Shown here in pieces: positions 43,550-53,365 of a DNA stretch of 64,000 nt. The notes under the pieces are model-generated. The model had not been told where the DNA came from and did not search any database. It was given only the letters and a program-made list of their open reading frames with translations. The translations under genes and the position numbers were made by a program. Each line of letters starts with the position of its first letter. Within the stretch, counting starts at the first letter, position 1. Source of the stretch: Thermoleophilia bacterium (GTDB taxonomy: Bacteria > Actinomycetota > Thermoleophilia > Gaiellales > Gaiellaceae); the NCBI GenBank assembly GCA_017882605.1, contig JADGPE010000001.1, positions 18,554 through 82,553 on the forward strand, in the 5' to 3' direction.

Positions 43550-43992
43550 TCGAGCTCGGCCACCTGACCGACCGGAAGCCGCCGTATCGTTACGCGGCCT
43601 ACCAGCGCGTCGGATTCTCCGAGACCGACGCACAGGGCGTCGTCTACTACGGCCGCTACATGCCGTACTTCGACGTCGCCCGCACGGAGTTTCACCGCCA
43701 CCTCGGGCGTGTGCACCTCGGTGGCGTCGACTTCGCGATGCGCGCGGTCACGGTCGAGTACGTCGCAGGCGCCCGGTTCGACGATCTGCTCGAGATCTTC
43801 GTGCGCATCGAGCGCATCGGGACGACGAGCATCACCTACGACCACGCGGCCTACCGCGCGGACGACGACGGCGACACACTGATGGCGACGGCGAAGGCGA
43901 CGGTCGTCTGCATCGCTCTCGACGAGCGCAAGGCGGTTCCGGTGCCCGAAGCATTCCGCGAGCAGATCGCCGCGTTCGAAGCTTCGCGCTAA
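43546..43992 (+). CDS. hotdog-fold acyl-CoA thioesterase (4HBT/YbgC-like)
   Basis: 148 aa from GTG 43546. Hotdog signature FSETDAQGVVYYGRYMPYFDVARTEF with catalytic Asp, and VTVEYVAGARFDDLLEIFVRIERIG. Likely hydrolyses short or aromatic acyl-CoAs. Coupled to the phosphomannomutase gene by a 4-bp overlap; no functional link between the two is obvious. Confidence 0.85.
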   Translation: MIELGHLTDRKPPYRYAAYQRVGFSETDAQGVVYYGRYMPYFDVARTEFHRHLGRVHLGGVDFAMRAVTVEYVAGARFDDLLEIFVRIERIGTTSITYDHAAYRADDDGDTLMATAKATVVCIALDERKAVPVPEAFREQIAAFEASR

Positions 43993-44188
43993 CGTGGCCT
44001 CTCGGCGACCGACCGGCTATCCCCCGGACGAGGTACCCCGCGCGCCGTCGTCTTGATCACTCGAACGAGGGAACGCGTACACCTCGGTGCGGTAGCGAAA
44101 CGAAAACGGATCGGTGAGTCCGCCTGCGAGAGCACGCACCCGCGCAAGCAGCTCGCCACGCCGGCGGCCGCAACCGGATGAACCCGGT

Positions 44189-46384
44189 TCACGAGGGGGT
44201 GACGCGATACGCGTCGAACACGGCCTCAAGGTTGCGCAGCGCCGTGAGCAGGGTGCGAAGCCCCTTCACGTCGCCGACCTCGGCCGTGTACCAGTTCTTC
44301 GCCAGCTGGTCCTCGACGACACCGCCGTACCCGACGATGTTCGCGCCGTGCTCCGCGAACGTCCGTGCCACGTCCTCGAGGAGACGCGGGCGGTCCCACG
44401 AGTCGACCGCAATCTGGACACGGAAGCTCTTCGCCGAGGCTGCGCCGTCCCAGTCGACCTGCGTGAAGCGCTCGGGGCTCCGGCGAAGCGCCTTCACGTT
44501 CGGACAGTCGTCGCGGTGGATCGTGATCCCCTTGCCCATCGAGATGTAGCCGACGATCGGGTCACCCGGTACAGGGGTGCAGCACTTGGCGAGCCGGACG
44601 AGCACATCGGTGACGCCCGGTACCACGACGCCCATGTCGGAACCGGAGACCGGTTGCGTCTTCGGCGCCTTGGTGACGACGGGCGCCTCTTCGGCGACCT
44701 GCTCCGTCTTCAGCCGCTGAACCACCTTGTTGACGATTGCGCCGGGCTGCAGCTTGCCCGAGCCGAGCGCGAGGTAGAAGTCCTCCGCTTTCTTGAAGCC
44801 CGTCTCGCGGATCACCTGCGCAAGCGTCGCCGAGCCGCGCAGCTTCGCGTACGGCAGGTTCTGCGCCTTCAGCGCCTGCTCGAGCGCCTCCCGGCCCTTG
44901 TGCTCGGCGTCCTCACGCGTCTCGCGCGAGAACCACTGCCGAATCTTGTTGCGGGCACGCGAGCTCTTCGCAAGGGACATCCAGTCGCGTGACGGGCCTC
45001 GCCCCTGCTTCGACGTGAGGATCTCGACGAAGTCGCCGTTCTTCAGCGTGTAGTGCAACGGAACGATGCGTCCGTTGATCTTCGCCCCGACCGTACGGTG
45101 ACCCACATCCGTGTGCACGGCGTAGGCGAAGTCGATCGGCGTCGCACCGGCCGGCAGCGTCTTGACCTGGCCCTTCGGCGTGAACACGTGCACTTCTTCG
45201 TCGAAGAGGTCGGTCCGGAACGTCTTCATGAACTCGCGGGGATCCGCTTCGTCGGTCGTCCCCTCGTCCATCAACTGCTTGACCCAGGCCACCCACTCGG
45301 CGTCCTTGTCCTTCTTGCCGCGCTTGTAGAGCCAGTGCGCCGCGACGCCGAATTCGGCCGTCTCGTGCATCTCCCGAGTGCGCACCTGGATCTCGAGCGG
45401 CCGGCCCTGCGGTCCGATCACCGTCGTGTGCAGCGCCCGGTAGCCGTTGAACTTGGGCATTGCGACGAAGTCCTTGAAGCGCCCCGGCATCGGCTTCCAC
45501 AGCGAATGGATCAGGCCGAGCGCGCCGTAGCAATCGCGGGTTCCCTCGTCGGCGCCGCGCTCGACGATCACGCGCATCGCGGTCAGGTCGTAGATCTCGT
45601 TGAACTCGCGGCCCTTCTTGGCCATCTTGTCGTAGATCGAATAGAAGTGCTTCGCGCGGCCTGAGATCTCCGCCGGGATGTCGACCTTGTCGAGCTCCTT
45701 CTGCAGCACCACCGCCGCCTCGCGCACATGCTCCTCGCGATCGGTGCGCCGCTCGGCGACCATCTGCTTGATCTCCTCGTACTTGCGCGGATGCAGCGTC
45801 TGGAACGCGAGATCCTCGAGCTCCCACTTCAGCGCATGAATACCGAGACGATGCGCGAGCGGCGCGTAGACCTCGAGCGTCTCGCGCGCCTTCTGCAACT
45901 GCTTCTGCTTGCCGAGGTATTCGATCGTCCGCAGGTTGTGCAGTCGATCGGCGAGCTTGATCAGGATTACGCGGAGATCCTCCGCCATCGCGACGATCAG
46001 CTTGCGGTAGTTCTCAGCCTCTGCATGCTCGCGGCTCTGGAAGCGGACTCGGGTCAGCTTCGTGACGCCCTCGACCAGCTGGGCGATCTCGTCGCCGAAC
46101 TCGGCCCGGATCTCGTCGATCTCCTTGTCCGTGTCCTCGACGACGTCGTGGAGGAGCGCCGCTGACAGGGTCGCCTCGTCGAGCTGCAGGCTCGCGAGGA
46201 TCTTCGCCGCGCCCCACGGGTGGTAGATGAACTCCTGGCCCGACTGGCGCACCTGGCCGGCGTGCGCGTCAGCGGCGTACTGGAAGGCCCGCGTCAGGAG
46301 CTCGCGGTCGGCGTCCGGCTTGTACGCCTCGACTTCGGCGATCAGCTCGTCGACAAGATCTTGATGGCGTTCCAGAACGGCCAT
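44189..46384 (-). CDS. rel: bifunctional (p)ppGpp synthetase/hydrolase
   Basis: 731 aa. Hydrolase HD domain (YHPWGAAKILASL, ALLHDVVEDT, DRLHNLRTI), synthetase domain (YDLTAMRVIVERG, RFKDFVAMPKFNGYRALHTTV), TGS (VHVFTPKGQVKTLPAGATPIDFAYAVHTDVG), a Cys/His segment (RLAKCCTPVPGDPI) and ACT (about 655-725). All catalytic blocks are present, so it should both make and degrade the alarmone. Starts at ATG 46384, 238 bp downstream of recJ on the same strand. Confidence 0.96.
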   Translation of the reverse strand: MAVLERHQDLVDELIAEVEAYKPDADRELLTRAFQYAADAHAGQVRQSGQEFIYHPWGAAKILASLQLDEATLSAALLHDVVEDTDKEIDEIRAEFGDEIAQLVEGVTKLTRVRFQSREHAEAENYRKLIVAMAEDLRVILIKLADRLHNLRTIEYLGKQKQLQKARETLEVYAPLAHRLGIHALKWELEDLAFQTLHPRKYEEIKQMVAERRTDREEHVREAAVVLQKELDKVDIPAEISGRAKHFYSIYDKMAKKGREFNEIYDLTAMRVIVERGADEGTRDCYGALGLIHSLWKPMPGRFKDFVAMPKFNGYRALHTTVIGPQGRPLEIQVRTREMHETAEFGVAAHWLYKRGKKDKDAEWVAWVKQLMDEGTTDEADPREFMKTFRTDLFDEEVHVFTPKGQVKTLPAGATPIDFAYAVHTDVGHRTVGAKINGRIVPLHYTLKNGDFVEILTSKQGRGPSRDWMSLAKSSRARNKIRQWFSRETREDAEHKGREALEQALKAQNLPYAKLRGSATLAQVIRETGFKKAEDFYLALGSGKLQPGAIVNKVVQRLKTEQVAEEAPVVTKAPKTQPVSGSDMGVVVPGVTDVLVRLAKCCTPVPGDPIVGYISMGKGITIHRDDCPNVKALRRSPERFTQVDWDGAASAKSFRVQIAVDSWDRPRLLEDVARTFAEHGANIVGYGGVVEDQLAKNWYTAEVGDVKGLRTLLTALRNLEAVFDAYRVTPS

Positions 46385-46426
46385 CGATCCAGTGTACCCC
46401 TGGCATTCACAGGCCCCCGTAACCCC

Positions 46427-46579
46427 TCAGGAGGAAACGCCGTTCTGCCGATGAATGAAAGGAGCCATGTTCAAGCGCCGCAGGCAGACCAGGAAGCTGA
46501 TCCAGGTCGCCCGCATGTTGCGGGCGCTCGACACCGCGGCCTCGCGCCCGATGACGAGCCGGCGCCGCGCGCGGGTCAT
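46427..46579 (-). CDS. possible small basic protein between recJ and rel
   Basis: 50 aa frame MTRARRRLVIGREAAV... with AGGAG 9 nt before ATG 46579, lying between two minus-strand genes. A plus-strand 42-aa frame (46467-46595, MFKRRRQTRKL...) occupies the same bases with the same third-codon positions, so composition cannot decide between them. Neither resembles a known family. Confidence 0.3.
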   Translation of the reverse strand: MTRARRRLVIGREAAVSSARNMRATWISFLVCLRRLNMAPFIHRQNGVSS

Positions 46580-46622
46580 GGTCGGCCGCTCCTGAGACCC
46601 ACGGCGCTGCTTGCGGCGCCGA

Positions 46623-48497
46623 TCAGGCAGCCGCGGCCAGCGCGGGCTTCGCCTCGAGCAGCATCCTGAACGTCGGCGACTCGAGCAGGCTGCGCCGTGC
46701 ACCGTCGGCGAGCTCGAGCTCCTCGAAGATCTGCCGTGCCTGCGGCGTCCACGCCGTCTCACCGGCCTTCCACTGACCGCCGAGCCAATCGCGCAACTCG
46801 TCGAAGCCGTCGACAGCGTCGAAGACGCGCCGCACGAGCAACTGGGGCGAGGAAACCCCGTTCCAGCGGTTCTCCTGCAGGCGAAACGCGACGTCGTAGC
46901 GGCCTTCGCGGCGGAAGCGGTCGATCTGCCCGCCCATGCCGAAGGCGATCGCCGAGCCGGAATCGCGACCCCGCTGGCGCACACGGAAGCGCAGGTGCTT
47001 GCCGTCGCCGACCGTGGAGAGGTCGGCGAGCTCGCACCCGTCGACGAGCAGCAGCACCCCCGGGTTGCCCAATCCGAACGGCGCGAGGCGGCCGAGCTCA
47101 CCGGCCAGCTCGAGATTCAGTCTCGCGCCGGGGACGATCGCGTCGACGCGCGTCACCGGCCGCAGGTCGTCGTCGGTGAGGGCATTGTCGGCGTGGTCGG
47201 CGAATGCCGCAGCGAACGTCTCGACGCGATCGCCGGCGATCGTCAGCCCGGCCGCGGCACGATGGCCGCCAAAGCGCTCGAGGTGGGCCGCGCAGGCGCC
47301 GAGCCCGGCGTGCAGATCGAAGGCCGGCACCGAGCGTCCGGACCCCCTCCAATTCCCGTCTCGACCGGCGATCATCACGACGGGCCGGTTGTAGCGCTCG
47401 ACGAGGCGCGACGCAACGATGCCGATCACTCCCTCGTGCCAGCCTTCGCCGGCGACGACGTAGCCGCGGCGGCGGCGGCGTGCCTCCGGCCACGACTCGA
47501 CCTGGGCGACCGCCTCACGGAGGATCCGCTCCTCGACCGCCTGCCGTTCGCGGTTCAGCGCCTCGAGCTCCTCGGCGAGCTGGTATGCCTCGCGATCGTC
47601 CTCGGTGAGCAGAAGCGCCAGCGCGGCCTCGGGACGGCAGAGCCGGCCGGACGCATTGATGCGCGGCGCGAGCCGGAAGCCGATCGACGATTCGTCGATC
47701 GAGGCGGGGTCGACGTGGCCGACGCGCATCAGCGCCCGTAGGCCGGGCTTCCGCGTCTGTGCGAGGCGCCGGAGGCCGAGCAACGCCAGCGCACGGTTCT
47801 CGTCGACGAGCGGCACGACGTCGGCGACGGTTGCGAGCGCGACCACGTCGAGGTGGCGTTCGAGGAACGGATGGTCGGCGCCGAGGAGAGCCTGGGCGAG
47901 CTTCCAGACGACGCCCGTGCCGCACAGCCCGGTGAACGGGTAGTCCCCCTTCAACGGTGCGACCACGGGACAGTTGGGGAATCCGTCGGCCGGCCGGTGG
48001 TGGTCGGTGACGACGACCTCCAACCCGAGCGAGTGGGCGTGCTCGACTTCCGCGAGCGCGGTGATCCCGCAGTCGACCGTCACGATCAGCTCGAAGCCTT
48101 CTTCCGAGAGCCGCGTGAGGGTGTCGGTGTTCAGGCCGTAGCCTTCCTCGAAGCGCGACGGAAGATGCCATGCCACGTCCGCATTCAACTCGCGCAGCAG
48201 CAGGACGGCGAGCGCGGTCGCACAGATCCCGTCTGCGTCGTAGTCGCCGTGCACACAGATGCGCTTGCCGGACTGGACGGCTGCGGTGATCGACTCGACC
48301 GCCTCGCGCATGTCCCCGAGCACGAACGGATCGTGGCCGGGCAGCGCGCCCGCGAGAAAGCGGCGCGCGTCCGCAGGCTCGTCGTAGCCGCGCCGGACGA
48401 GCACGGACGCCGTCACCTCGTCGAGCGACAGTGCCCCGGCGAGAGCTCGCACACGCGCGTGCGAGCATGGTTCGAGCTGCCAGGTTCCGGACGCCAT
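46623..48497 (-). CDS. recJ: single-stranded-DNA exonuclease RecJ
   Basis: 624 aa. DHH-family motifs: VHGDYDADGICATALAV, VTVDCGI, VVVTDHHRPADG, and the DHHA1 region with GGHRAAAGLTI. The C-terminal OB-type domain (RYDVAFRLQENRWNG) and a short tail follow. Degrades single-stranded DNA 5' to 3' in recombination and mismatch repair. Upstream of rel on the same strand, as in many bacteria. Confidence 0.94.
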   Translation of the reverse strand: MASGTWQLEPCSHARVRALAGALSLDEVTASVLVRRGYDEPADARRFLAGALPGHDPFVLGDMREAVESITAAVQSGKRICVHGDYDADGICATALAVLLLRELNADVAWHLPSRFEEGYGLNTDTLTRLSEEGFELIVTVDCGITALAEVEHAHSLGLEVVVTDHHRPADGFPNCPVVAPLKGDYPFTGLCGTGVVWKLAQALLGADHPFLERHLDVVALATVADVVPLVDENRALALLGLRRLAQTRKPGLRALMRVGHVDPASIDESSIGFRLAPRINASGRLCRPEAALALLLTEDDREAYQLAEELEALNRERQAVEERILREAVAQVESWPEARRRRRGYVVAGEGWHEGVIGIVASRLVERYNRPVVMIAGRDGNWRGSGRSVPAFDLHAGLGACAAHLERFGGHRAAAGLTIAGDRVETFAAAFADHADNALTDDDLRPVTRVDAIVPGARLNLELAGELGRLAPFGLGNPGVLLLVDGCELADLSTVGDGKHLRFRVRQRGRDSGSAIAFGMGGQIDRFRREGRYDVAFRLQENRWNGVSSPQLLVRRVFDAVDGFDELRDWLGGQWKAGETAWTPQARQIFEELELADGARRSLLESPTFRMLLEAKPALAAAA

Positions 48498-48562
48498 GTC
48501 TCCGCGACGGTACGGACGCGATCGGACAGAAGACCCTGGAAACTGGTTGAATTGCGGCTCTC

Positions 48563-49507
48563 GTGCTCCGGACGCTCGCCGCGATCGTCGCAGCAGCAGG
48601 GCTGGCCTGCGCAGCTGCCCCTGCCGCCGAGCGAACGCACACGATCCCGGCCGACGTCACGGTGGCAGGGCTGCGCGTCGGCGGATTGAGCGCCGAGCCC
48701 GCGCGCGCGGCAATCGACGCGGCCTTCCAGCGGCCCGTCACGATCGTCTTCCAAGGCCGGCGGACGACGATCGACCCGGCCGAGGTCGGGGCTGCGATCG
48801 ACGTCAACACCGCCGTCGGCTCGGCGCTCGCGGCCACCCCGCAGAGCCGGATCGCCCTCCCCGTCACCTACTCCCGCGCCCGGGCGGCACGAATCGTCGA
48901 CCGGATCGCGAAGCGCGTCGACCGCCCGGCCGTGGCTGCGCGCGTGATCGGCGCCACCGCAGCAGGCCCCGAGTTCATCCCGGCAAAGCCGGGCGTCGCA
49001 GTCGACGTGAACGCGATGCGCACGGCGATCGCGCAGCTCCTGGGCGACGGGGCGCGCGCGCCGTTGCGACTCCTCACGCGCACCGTGCCGGCACACCGAA
49101 CGGTCGCACATTTCGGCCCGGCGATCGTCGTGACCAGGAGCACCAACACGCTACGCCTCTACAGCGGCCGCAAGCTGGTGCGCACGTTCCCGGTCGCGAC
49201 CGGACAGGCGATCTACCCCACGCCGTCGGGCGTCTGGCGGATCATGAACAAGCAGCGCGACCCTTGGTGGTACCCGCCGACCTACGACGCGTGGGCGAAG
49301 GGGCTGAAGCCGGTGCCACCCGGCCCGTCGAACCCGCTCGGCACGCGCTGGATGGGGCTCAACGCGCCCGGCGTCGGCATCCACGGAACCGACGCCCCCA
49401 CGTCGATCGGCTACAGCGCCTCGCACGGCTGCATTCGCATGCATGTCCCCGATGCGGAGTGGCTCTTCGAGCACGTCCAGGTCGGGACACCTGTGGTCAT
49501 TCTCTAG
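48563..49507 (+). CDS. L,D-transpeptidase (YkuD) with PG4-like domain
   Basis: 314 aa. Signal peptide (MLRTLAAIVAAAGLACAAAPAA), a peptidoglycan-binding-type domain (about 30-150: VAGLRVGGLSAEPARAAIDAAF, VDVNAMRTAI) and the YkuD catalytic domain (about 190-314) with IHGTDAPTSIGYSASHGCIRM, giving the His and Cys. Makes 3-3 cross-links in the wall. GTG 48563, divergent from recJ. Confidence 0.93.
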   Translation: MLRTLAAIVAAAGLACAAAPAAERTHTIPADVTVAGLRVGGLSAEPARAAIDAAFQRPVTIVFQGRRTTIDPAEVGAAIDVNTAVGSALAATPQSRIALPVTYSRARAARIVDRIAKRVDRPAVAARVIGATAAGPEFIPAKPGVAVDVNAMRTAIAQLLGDGARAPLRLLTRTVPAHRTVAHFGPAIVVTRSTNTLRLYSGRKLVRTFPVATGQAIYPTPSGVWRIMNKQRDPWWYPPTYDAWAKGLKPVPPGPSNPLGTRWMGLNAPGVGIHGTDAPTSIGYSASHGCIRMHVPDAEWLFEHVQVGTPVVIL

Positions 49508-49730
49508 GGAGCGAGACGCCGAGCCACGTCAGCACGGCGACCAGACCGACGAGCGCTACCAGGCCGCCGTAGACCCATTTCGGGTGTCCCAATTCGCGTA
49601 CCGTCGCCGCGAACGCCCGACCGAGCAGAATCAGCACCGCGCCGACGAGCCCGATCCCGACGACGAGCCCCGGCAGCCAGATGACGAGACGCTCCCAGTT
49701 GGGGGCGGCGGCGAGCACAGTCATTACCAT
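49497..49730 (-). CDS. small two-helix membrane protein
   Basis: 77 aa. Helices LVIWLPGLVVGIGLVGAVLILLG and WVYGGLVALVGLVAVLTWLG. It overlaps the end of the L,D-transpeptidase by 11 bp on the opposite strand and its start is 6 bp from the divergent GTG 49737. No family recognised. Confidence 0.6.
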   Translation of the reverse strand: MVMTVLAAAPNWERLVIWLPGLVVGIGLVGAVLILLGRAFAATVRELGHPKWVYGGLVALVGLVAVLTWLGVSLPRE

Positions 49731-49736
49731 GGCATC

Positions 49737-50213
49737 GTGCCCGAATCGCTTCCGTCACCCGATTCGAACTACAGCTCCGGCAACGATTACGTCGTGGAGT
49801 TCCTCGGCTACCGGTTCTCGTTCAGCGGCACCGACTTCGAAGGCCGCGTGGTCGCCGCGGCGGTCAAGCTGGGCGTCGTCGAGGGCTCCGACCTCGACGA
49901 AGACGAGACCGCCGACCTCGTCGCGCTGGCCGCGCAAGGCATGGTCGAGGAGCCGTTCTCACGGCTCGGCCGCTACCTCGTCCGCAACTGGGAACGTGTG
50001 TCGCTCGTCGACGGCGAGTCACTCGTCTACTGGCTGCGCAAGCTGATCTTTCGCGGGGCGTGGCTCGACCACCAGGTCAAGCGCGGTGCGCTCGAGGTCG
50101 TCTGGGACGAGAGCGAGGCCGAGTTCGCGTATCAGCACCCGGGCGGTGGCGGCCGGCCGTTGCTCGAGCTCGCACCGGTTCCGTCGTGGCACGAGCTGCA
50201 GTTCCGGCAGTAG
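49737..50213 (+). CDS. soluble acidic protein, unknown function
   Basis: 158 aa from GTG 49737. Acidic, mixed alpha/beta (YVVEFLGYRFSFSGTDFEGRVVAAAVKLG), no membrane segments or Cys. Its 3' end overlaps the next gene by 28 bp. Not recognised. Confidence 0.65.
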   Translation: MPESLPSPDSNYSSGNDYVVEFLGYRFSFSGTDFEGRVVAAAVKLGVVEGSDLDEDETADLVALAAQGMVEEPFSRLGRYLVRNWERVSLVDGESLVYWLRKLIFRGAWLDHQVKRGALEVVWDESEAEFAYQHPGGGGRPLLELAPVPSWHELQFRQ

Positions 50214-50929
50214 TTCCGGCGGTCGGCGGCTGCGCCTACCTGGCGCTCCTGCTCGCGCTCGACCGCTACGCCACCTATCCCGAGCAGCTCGCGCTCGGTG
50301 TGCTCACGTTCGTCGTGCTCGGCGCCGCCCTCACGCGCGTACCGGCGGAGCGCCGCGCCCAGGCGCTCGCCGTGGTCGCGTTCGCGACGATCGGCGAAGT
50401 GACGGGCTCGCTCGCCTGGGGCGTCTACAGCTACCGGCTGCACAACCTGCCGCTCTTCGTCCCGCCGGCGCACGGGCTCGTCTACCTCACCGGCCTCTCG
50501 GTCGCGCTCGCGTTGCGGCAGCACACGCGCATGCTCGTCACGACGGCGGCCGTTGCGGCGGCCGCCTGGGGCGTGCTCGGGCTGACGGTGCTCCCACGAC
50601 GAGACGTCGCAGGCGCGGTCGGCGTGCCCCTGCTGCTCGTCTTCCTCTGGCGCGGCCGTAATCGCGCGGTCTATGCCGGCGTGTTCCTCGTGGTCGCGTC
50701 ACTCGAGCTGTACGGCACCGCAATCGGCACCTGGCACTGGGCGCGCGAGCTGCCCGGCCTCGGCGTCCCGGACGGAAACCCGCCAAGCGGAGTCGCGTCC
50801 GGCTACGTGTGGTTCGACGTGATGGCACTCCTGACGGCGCCGGTCGCGCTCCGCCTGCTCACGAAACGTCGAGCTTCGCGAACTCGGCGTGAAGGCGAGC
50901 AGCCTCTCTCGAGCACCACTCCCGCGTGA
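50186..50929 (+). CDS. multi-spanning membrane protein, unknown function
   Basis: 247 aa from GTG 50186. About seven hydrophobic helices (CAYLALLLALDR, LALGVLTFVVLGAAL, AHGLVYLTGLSVALAL and others) with conserved-looking GEVTGSLAWGVYSYR and ELYGTAIGTWHW. The pattern of alternating short helices resembles carotenoid-pathway membrane proteins only loosely, so I give no function. Overlaps the GAF-like gene by 71 bp on the opposite strand. Confidence 0.65.
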   Translation: MARAAVPAVVPAVGGCAYLALLLALDRYATYPEQLALGVLTFVVLGAALTRVPAERRAQALAVVAFATIGEVTGSLAWGVYSYRLHNLPLFVPPAHGLVYLTGLSVALALRQHTRMLVTTAAVAAAAWGVLGLTVLPRRDVAGAVGVPLLLVFLWRGRNRAVYAGVFLVVASLELYGTAIGTWHWARELPGLGVPDGNPPSGVASGYVWFDVMALLTAPVALRLLTKRRASRTRREGEQPLSSTTPA

Positions 50930-51791
50930 GCGCGACGCTCAGCTGAGCCGACGCCACATCGGCGAGGCGCAAGCCGAGGCGACGGCAGAGCAGTGTGAAC
51001 CCGCGCGGTCCAGCATCCGTATGGGCGACGAGCATCACGCCGCGGGCAAGGCTCTGGAGCTCGAGGAGGTAATAGGAGCGAATGCCCTGCTCTTCGTCGA
51101 GCGGACGCGGAAGCGGGACGATGCTCGCGTCCTGGACACAGTAGGGGAACCGCCCTTCTTCCAGCACGCCTCGTAGCGCGGCGGCGACCTGGTCGACCGG
51201 GGCGTGCAGCGTCCAACCGCGGTCGACGACCTCGAGCCGGTCGCCCTGCGCGAGATAGACCGCGGCGATCTCACAGGAGAGCGACTCGGCCGCGATCATC
51301 CCGAGGGAGCGCATCACCGACTCCACGGTGTCTCCCTGCGAGAGCATCGCGGACCGCACGGCCTCGAGCTCCTCCAGCTCGTCGGCCAGACGTTTGGCGG
51401 GCGTCACCGCTTCCACCGCGTCGGCCGCCATCGTCGCCGCCGACGAGAGCGCGTCGTTGGTGGCGTTGTCCAGTGCCGCGTCGTCCGCGCCGAAGACGAC
51501 GACCACGTCGTTCGTCACGGGCACGACCGCCGCTGCCTGCGCGTAGTACGGGCCGAAGACGAGCTCCTTGCCTCCACCGTGCGTGAGCCGCACCGGGCTG
51601 CGCGTCGTCAACGCCTCGCCGAGCGACGCCTCGTCGTCGCTCGTCACGTCGATCAGGCCGGCCCAGCCCGCGCCACGGCCGCTCCCCCCGAAATGCACGA
51701 ACCGGTTGCCGGTGACCCGGCGCAGGACGAACAGGTCGCACGCGCCGACTGAGGCGGCTGCGGCATCGGCCCGAGGTGTGGCGCCGGCCAT
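50859..51791 (-). CDS. GAF-like domain protein
   Basis: 310 aa, soluble, no DNA-binding or catalytic domain. Two similar halves (about 15-125 and 160-290) have GAF-like beta patterns (LFVLRRVTGNRFVHFGG; CEIAAVYLAQGDRLEVVDRGW), joined by a coiled helix (AKRLADELEELEAVRSAM). A Cys at CDLF and others could bind ligand. Probably a small-molecule sensor; directly downstream of ruvB. Confidence 0.55.
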   Translation of the reverse strand: MAGATPRADAAAASVGACDLFVLRRVTGNRFVHFGGSGRGAGWAGLIDVTSDDEASLGEALTTRSPVRLTHGGGKELVFGPYYAQAAAVVPVTNDVVVVFGADDAALDNATNDALSSAATMAADAVEAVTPAKRLADELEELEAVRSAMLSQGDTVESVMRSLGMIAAESLSCEIAAVYLAQGDRLEVVDRGWTLHAPVDQVAAALRGVLEEGRFPYCVQDASIVPLPRPLDEEQGIRSYYLLELQSLARGVMLVAHTDAGPRGFTLLCRRLGLRLADVASAQLSVALTREWCSREAARLHAEFAKLDVS

Positions 51792-51800
51792 CGTCGCAGC

Positions 51801-52811
51801 CTAGAAGAGGCGCGACGAGTCGGGGATGGCACCGAGATGGGCACGGCCCAGATCGGTGACCATCCGGCCGCGGGGCGTTCGCTGGAGGAAGCCCAGCTGG
51901 AGCAGGAACGGCTCATAGACGTCCTCGATCGTCTCCGACTCCTCGCCGAGCGCAACGGCGAGCGTCGACAGCCCGACCGGCCCACCGGCGAACTTCTCGA
52001 CGACACAGCGCAGAAGCTCGCGGTCGAACCGCTCGAGGCCCGCACCGTCGACTTCGAGCAGCGTCAGTGACTCCTCGGCGATCGCCGTCGTCACGATCCC
52101 CTGGTGGCGCACCTCGGCCACGTCACGCACCCTTCTCAGGATGCGGTTGGCGATGCGCGGCGTGCCGCGCGACCGCCGGGCGACGAGCTCCGCTGCATCC
52201 TCGGCGACCTCGACGCCGAGGATCGACGCTGACCGGCGCACGATCGCCGCCAGCTCGACGGGGGTGTAGAGGTCGAGGCGAAAGGTCAGCCCGAACCGGT
52301 CGCGGAGCGGCGTCGTCAGCAGACCGGTTCGCGTGGTCGCCCCGATCAGCGTGAACGGCGGCAGATCGAGCGTGAGCGTCCGGGCGGCCGGCCCCTGCCC
52401 GACGATGATGTCGAGGCGGAAGTCCTCGAGCGCCGGGTAGAGGATCTCCTCCGCGGCGCGGTTCAGCCGGTGGATCTCGTCGACGAACAGCACGTCGTTC
52501 GGCTCGAGCGACGTGAGGATCGCGGCGATGTCTCCTTTGCGCTCGAGCGCGGGCCCTGCCACCTGCCGGATGCCGACGCCGAGCTCGTTGCGCACGATCT
52601 GAGCGAGCGAGGTCTTGCCCAGCCCCGGCGGCCCCGCCAGCAGAACGTGATCGAGCGCCTCGCCGCGCGCCTTCGCGGCCTCGAGCGCGATCGACAGCTG
52701 CTCCTTCACCCGTTCCTGCCCGACGAAGTCCGACAGGTCGCGCGGGCGCAGCGACCGCTCGAGCTCTTCCTCGCCGCTGTCGTGAACGACGGCGGCCAGC
52801 AGCTCGCTCAT
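51801..52811 (-). CDS. ruvB: Holliday junction branch migration ATPase RuvB
   Basis: 336 aa. Walker [14 protein letters not shown], Walker [10 protein letters not shown], sensor [18 protein letters not shown] with the Arg finger, and a winged-helix C-terminal domain. Typical length. Last of ruvC-ruvA-ruvB; 2 bp separate it from ruvA. Confidence 0.97.
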   Translation of the reverse strand: MSELLAAVVHDSGEEELERSLRPRDLSDFVGQERVKEQLSIALEAAKARGEALDHVLLAGPPGLGKTSLAQIVRNELGVGIRQVAGPALERKGDIAAILTSLEPNDVLFVDEIHRLNRAAEEILYPALEDFRLDIIVGQGPAARTLTLDLPPFTLIGATTRTGLLTTPLRDRFGLTFRLDLYTPVELAAIVRRSASILGVEVAEDAAELVARRSRGTPRIANRILRRVRDVAEVRHQGIVTTAIAEESLTLLEVDGAGLERFDRELLRCVVEKFAGGPVGLSTLAVALGEESETIEDVYEPFLLQLGFLQRTPRGRMVTDLGRAHLGAIPDSSRLF

Positions 52812-52813
52812 GC

Positions 52814-53365
52814 TTACGCCACCTTCCGCAGGACCGCGCGCACCTGCTCTTCGACGGACAGGGCAGGATCGACGTCCGCGAGCGCCCGATCGGCATCGAG
52901 CAGGGACCAGCCGAGCCCGACGAGTGCGTCGCGGGCGACGAGATCCTCACTAGCCTCCGTCGTGTCAACGACGGAGGCAAGCTTCTCCTTCAACTCGAGC
53001 ACGACACGTTGTGCTGTCTTCAGCCCGATGCCGGGGATCGCCTGGAACCGCTTGACGTCGTCTCGGGCGATCGCGCGGCGCAGCTCTGTCGGCGTTGATC
53101 CGGAGACGATGGCGAGCGCGACCTTCGGGCCGACGCCGGAGACCCCGAGCAGGAGCTCGAAGAGCTCGCGCTCCTCCGCGGTCGCGAAGCCGTAGAGCGC
53201 CAGCGCGTCCTCGCGAACGACGGTGTGGATCTCGATCGTGACGTCTCCGTCGCCCAGGCGTTGAACGGACGGCGTGGCGCTGACGAGATAGCCGACCCCG
53301 TTCACGTCGAAGACGAGGCCCTGCCCCGCACGCCCCGCGATTCGGCCGCGCAGCCGCGCGATCAT
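52814..53365 (-). CDS. ruvA: Holliday junction branch migration protein RuvA
   Basis: 183 aa. N-terminal OB domain ([28 protein letters not shown]), HhH motifs ([37 protein letters not shown]) and the C-terminal domain III that contacts RuvB. Start overlaps the ruvC stop by 4 bp. Confidence 0.96.
   Translation of the reverse strand: MIARLRGRIAGRAGQGLVFDVNGVGYLVSATPSVQRLGDGDVTIEIHTVVREDALALYGFATAEERELFELLLGVSGVGPKVALAIVSGSTPTELRRAIARDDVKRFQAIPGIGLKTAQRVVLELKEKLASVVDTTEASEDLVARDALVGLGWSLLDADRALADVDPALSVEEQVRAVLRKVA

Noticed and set aside
43989-44192. 67-aa minus-strand ORF starting MNRVHPVAAAG
   Set aside because: Cys/Arg-rich shadow without a ribosome-binding site; only the neighbouring frame (44017-44229) looks protein-like.
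46467-46595. 42-aa basic plus-strand ORF (MFKRRRQTRKL...)
   Set aside because: AAAGGAG is only 2 nt before its ATG, which is too close; the opposite strand frame has a better-spaced site. It cannot be excluded, only not supported.
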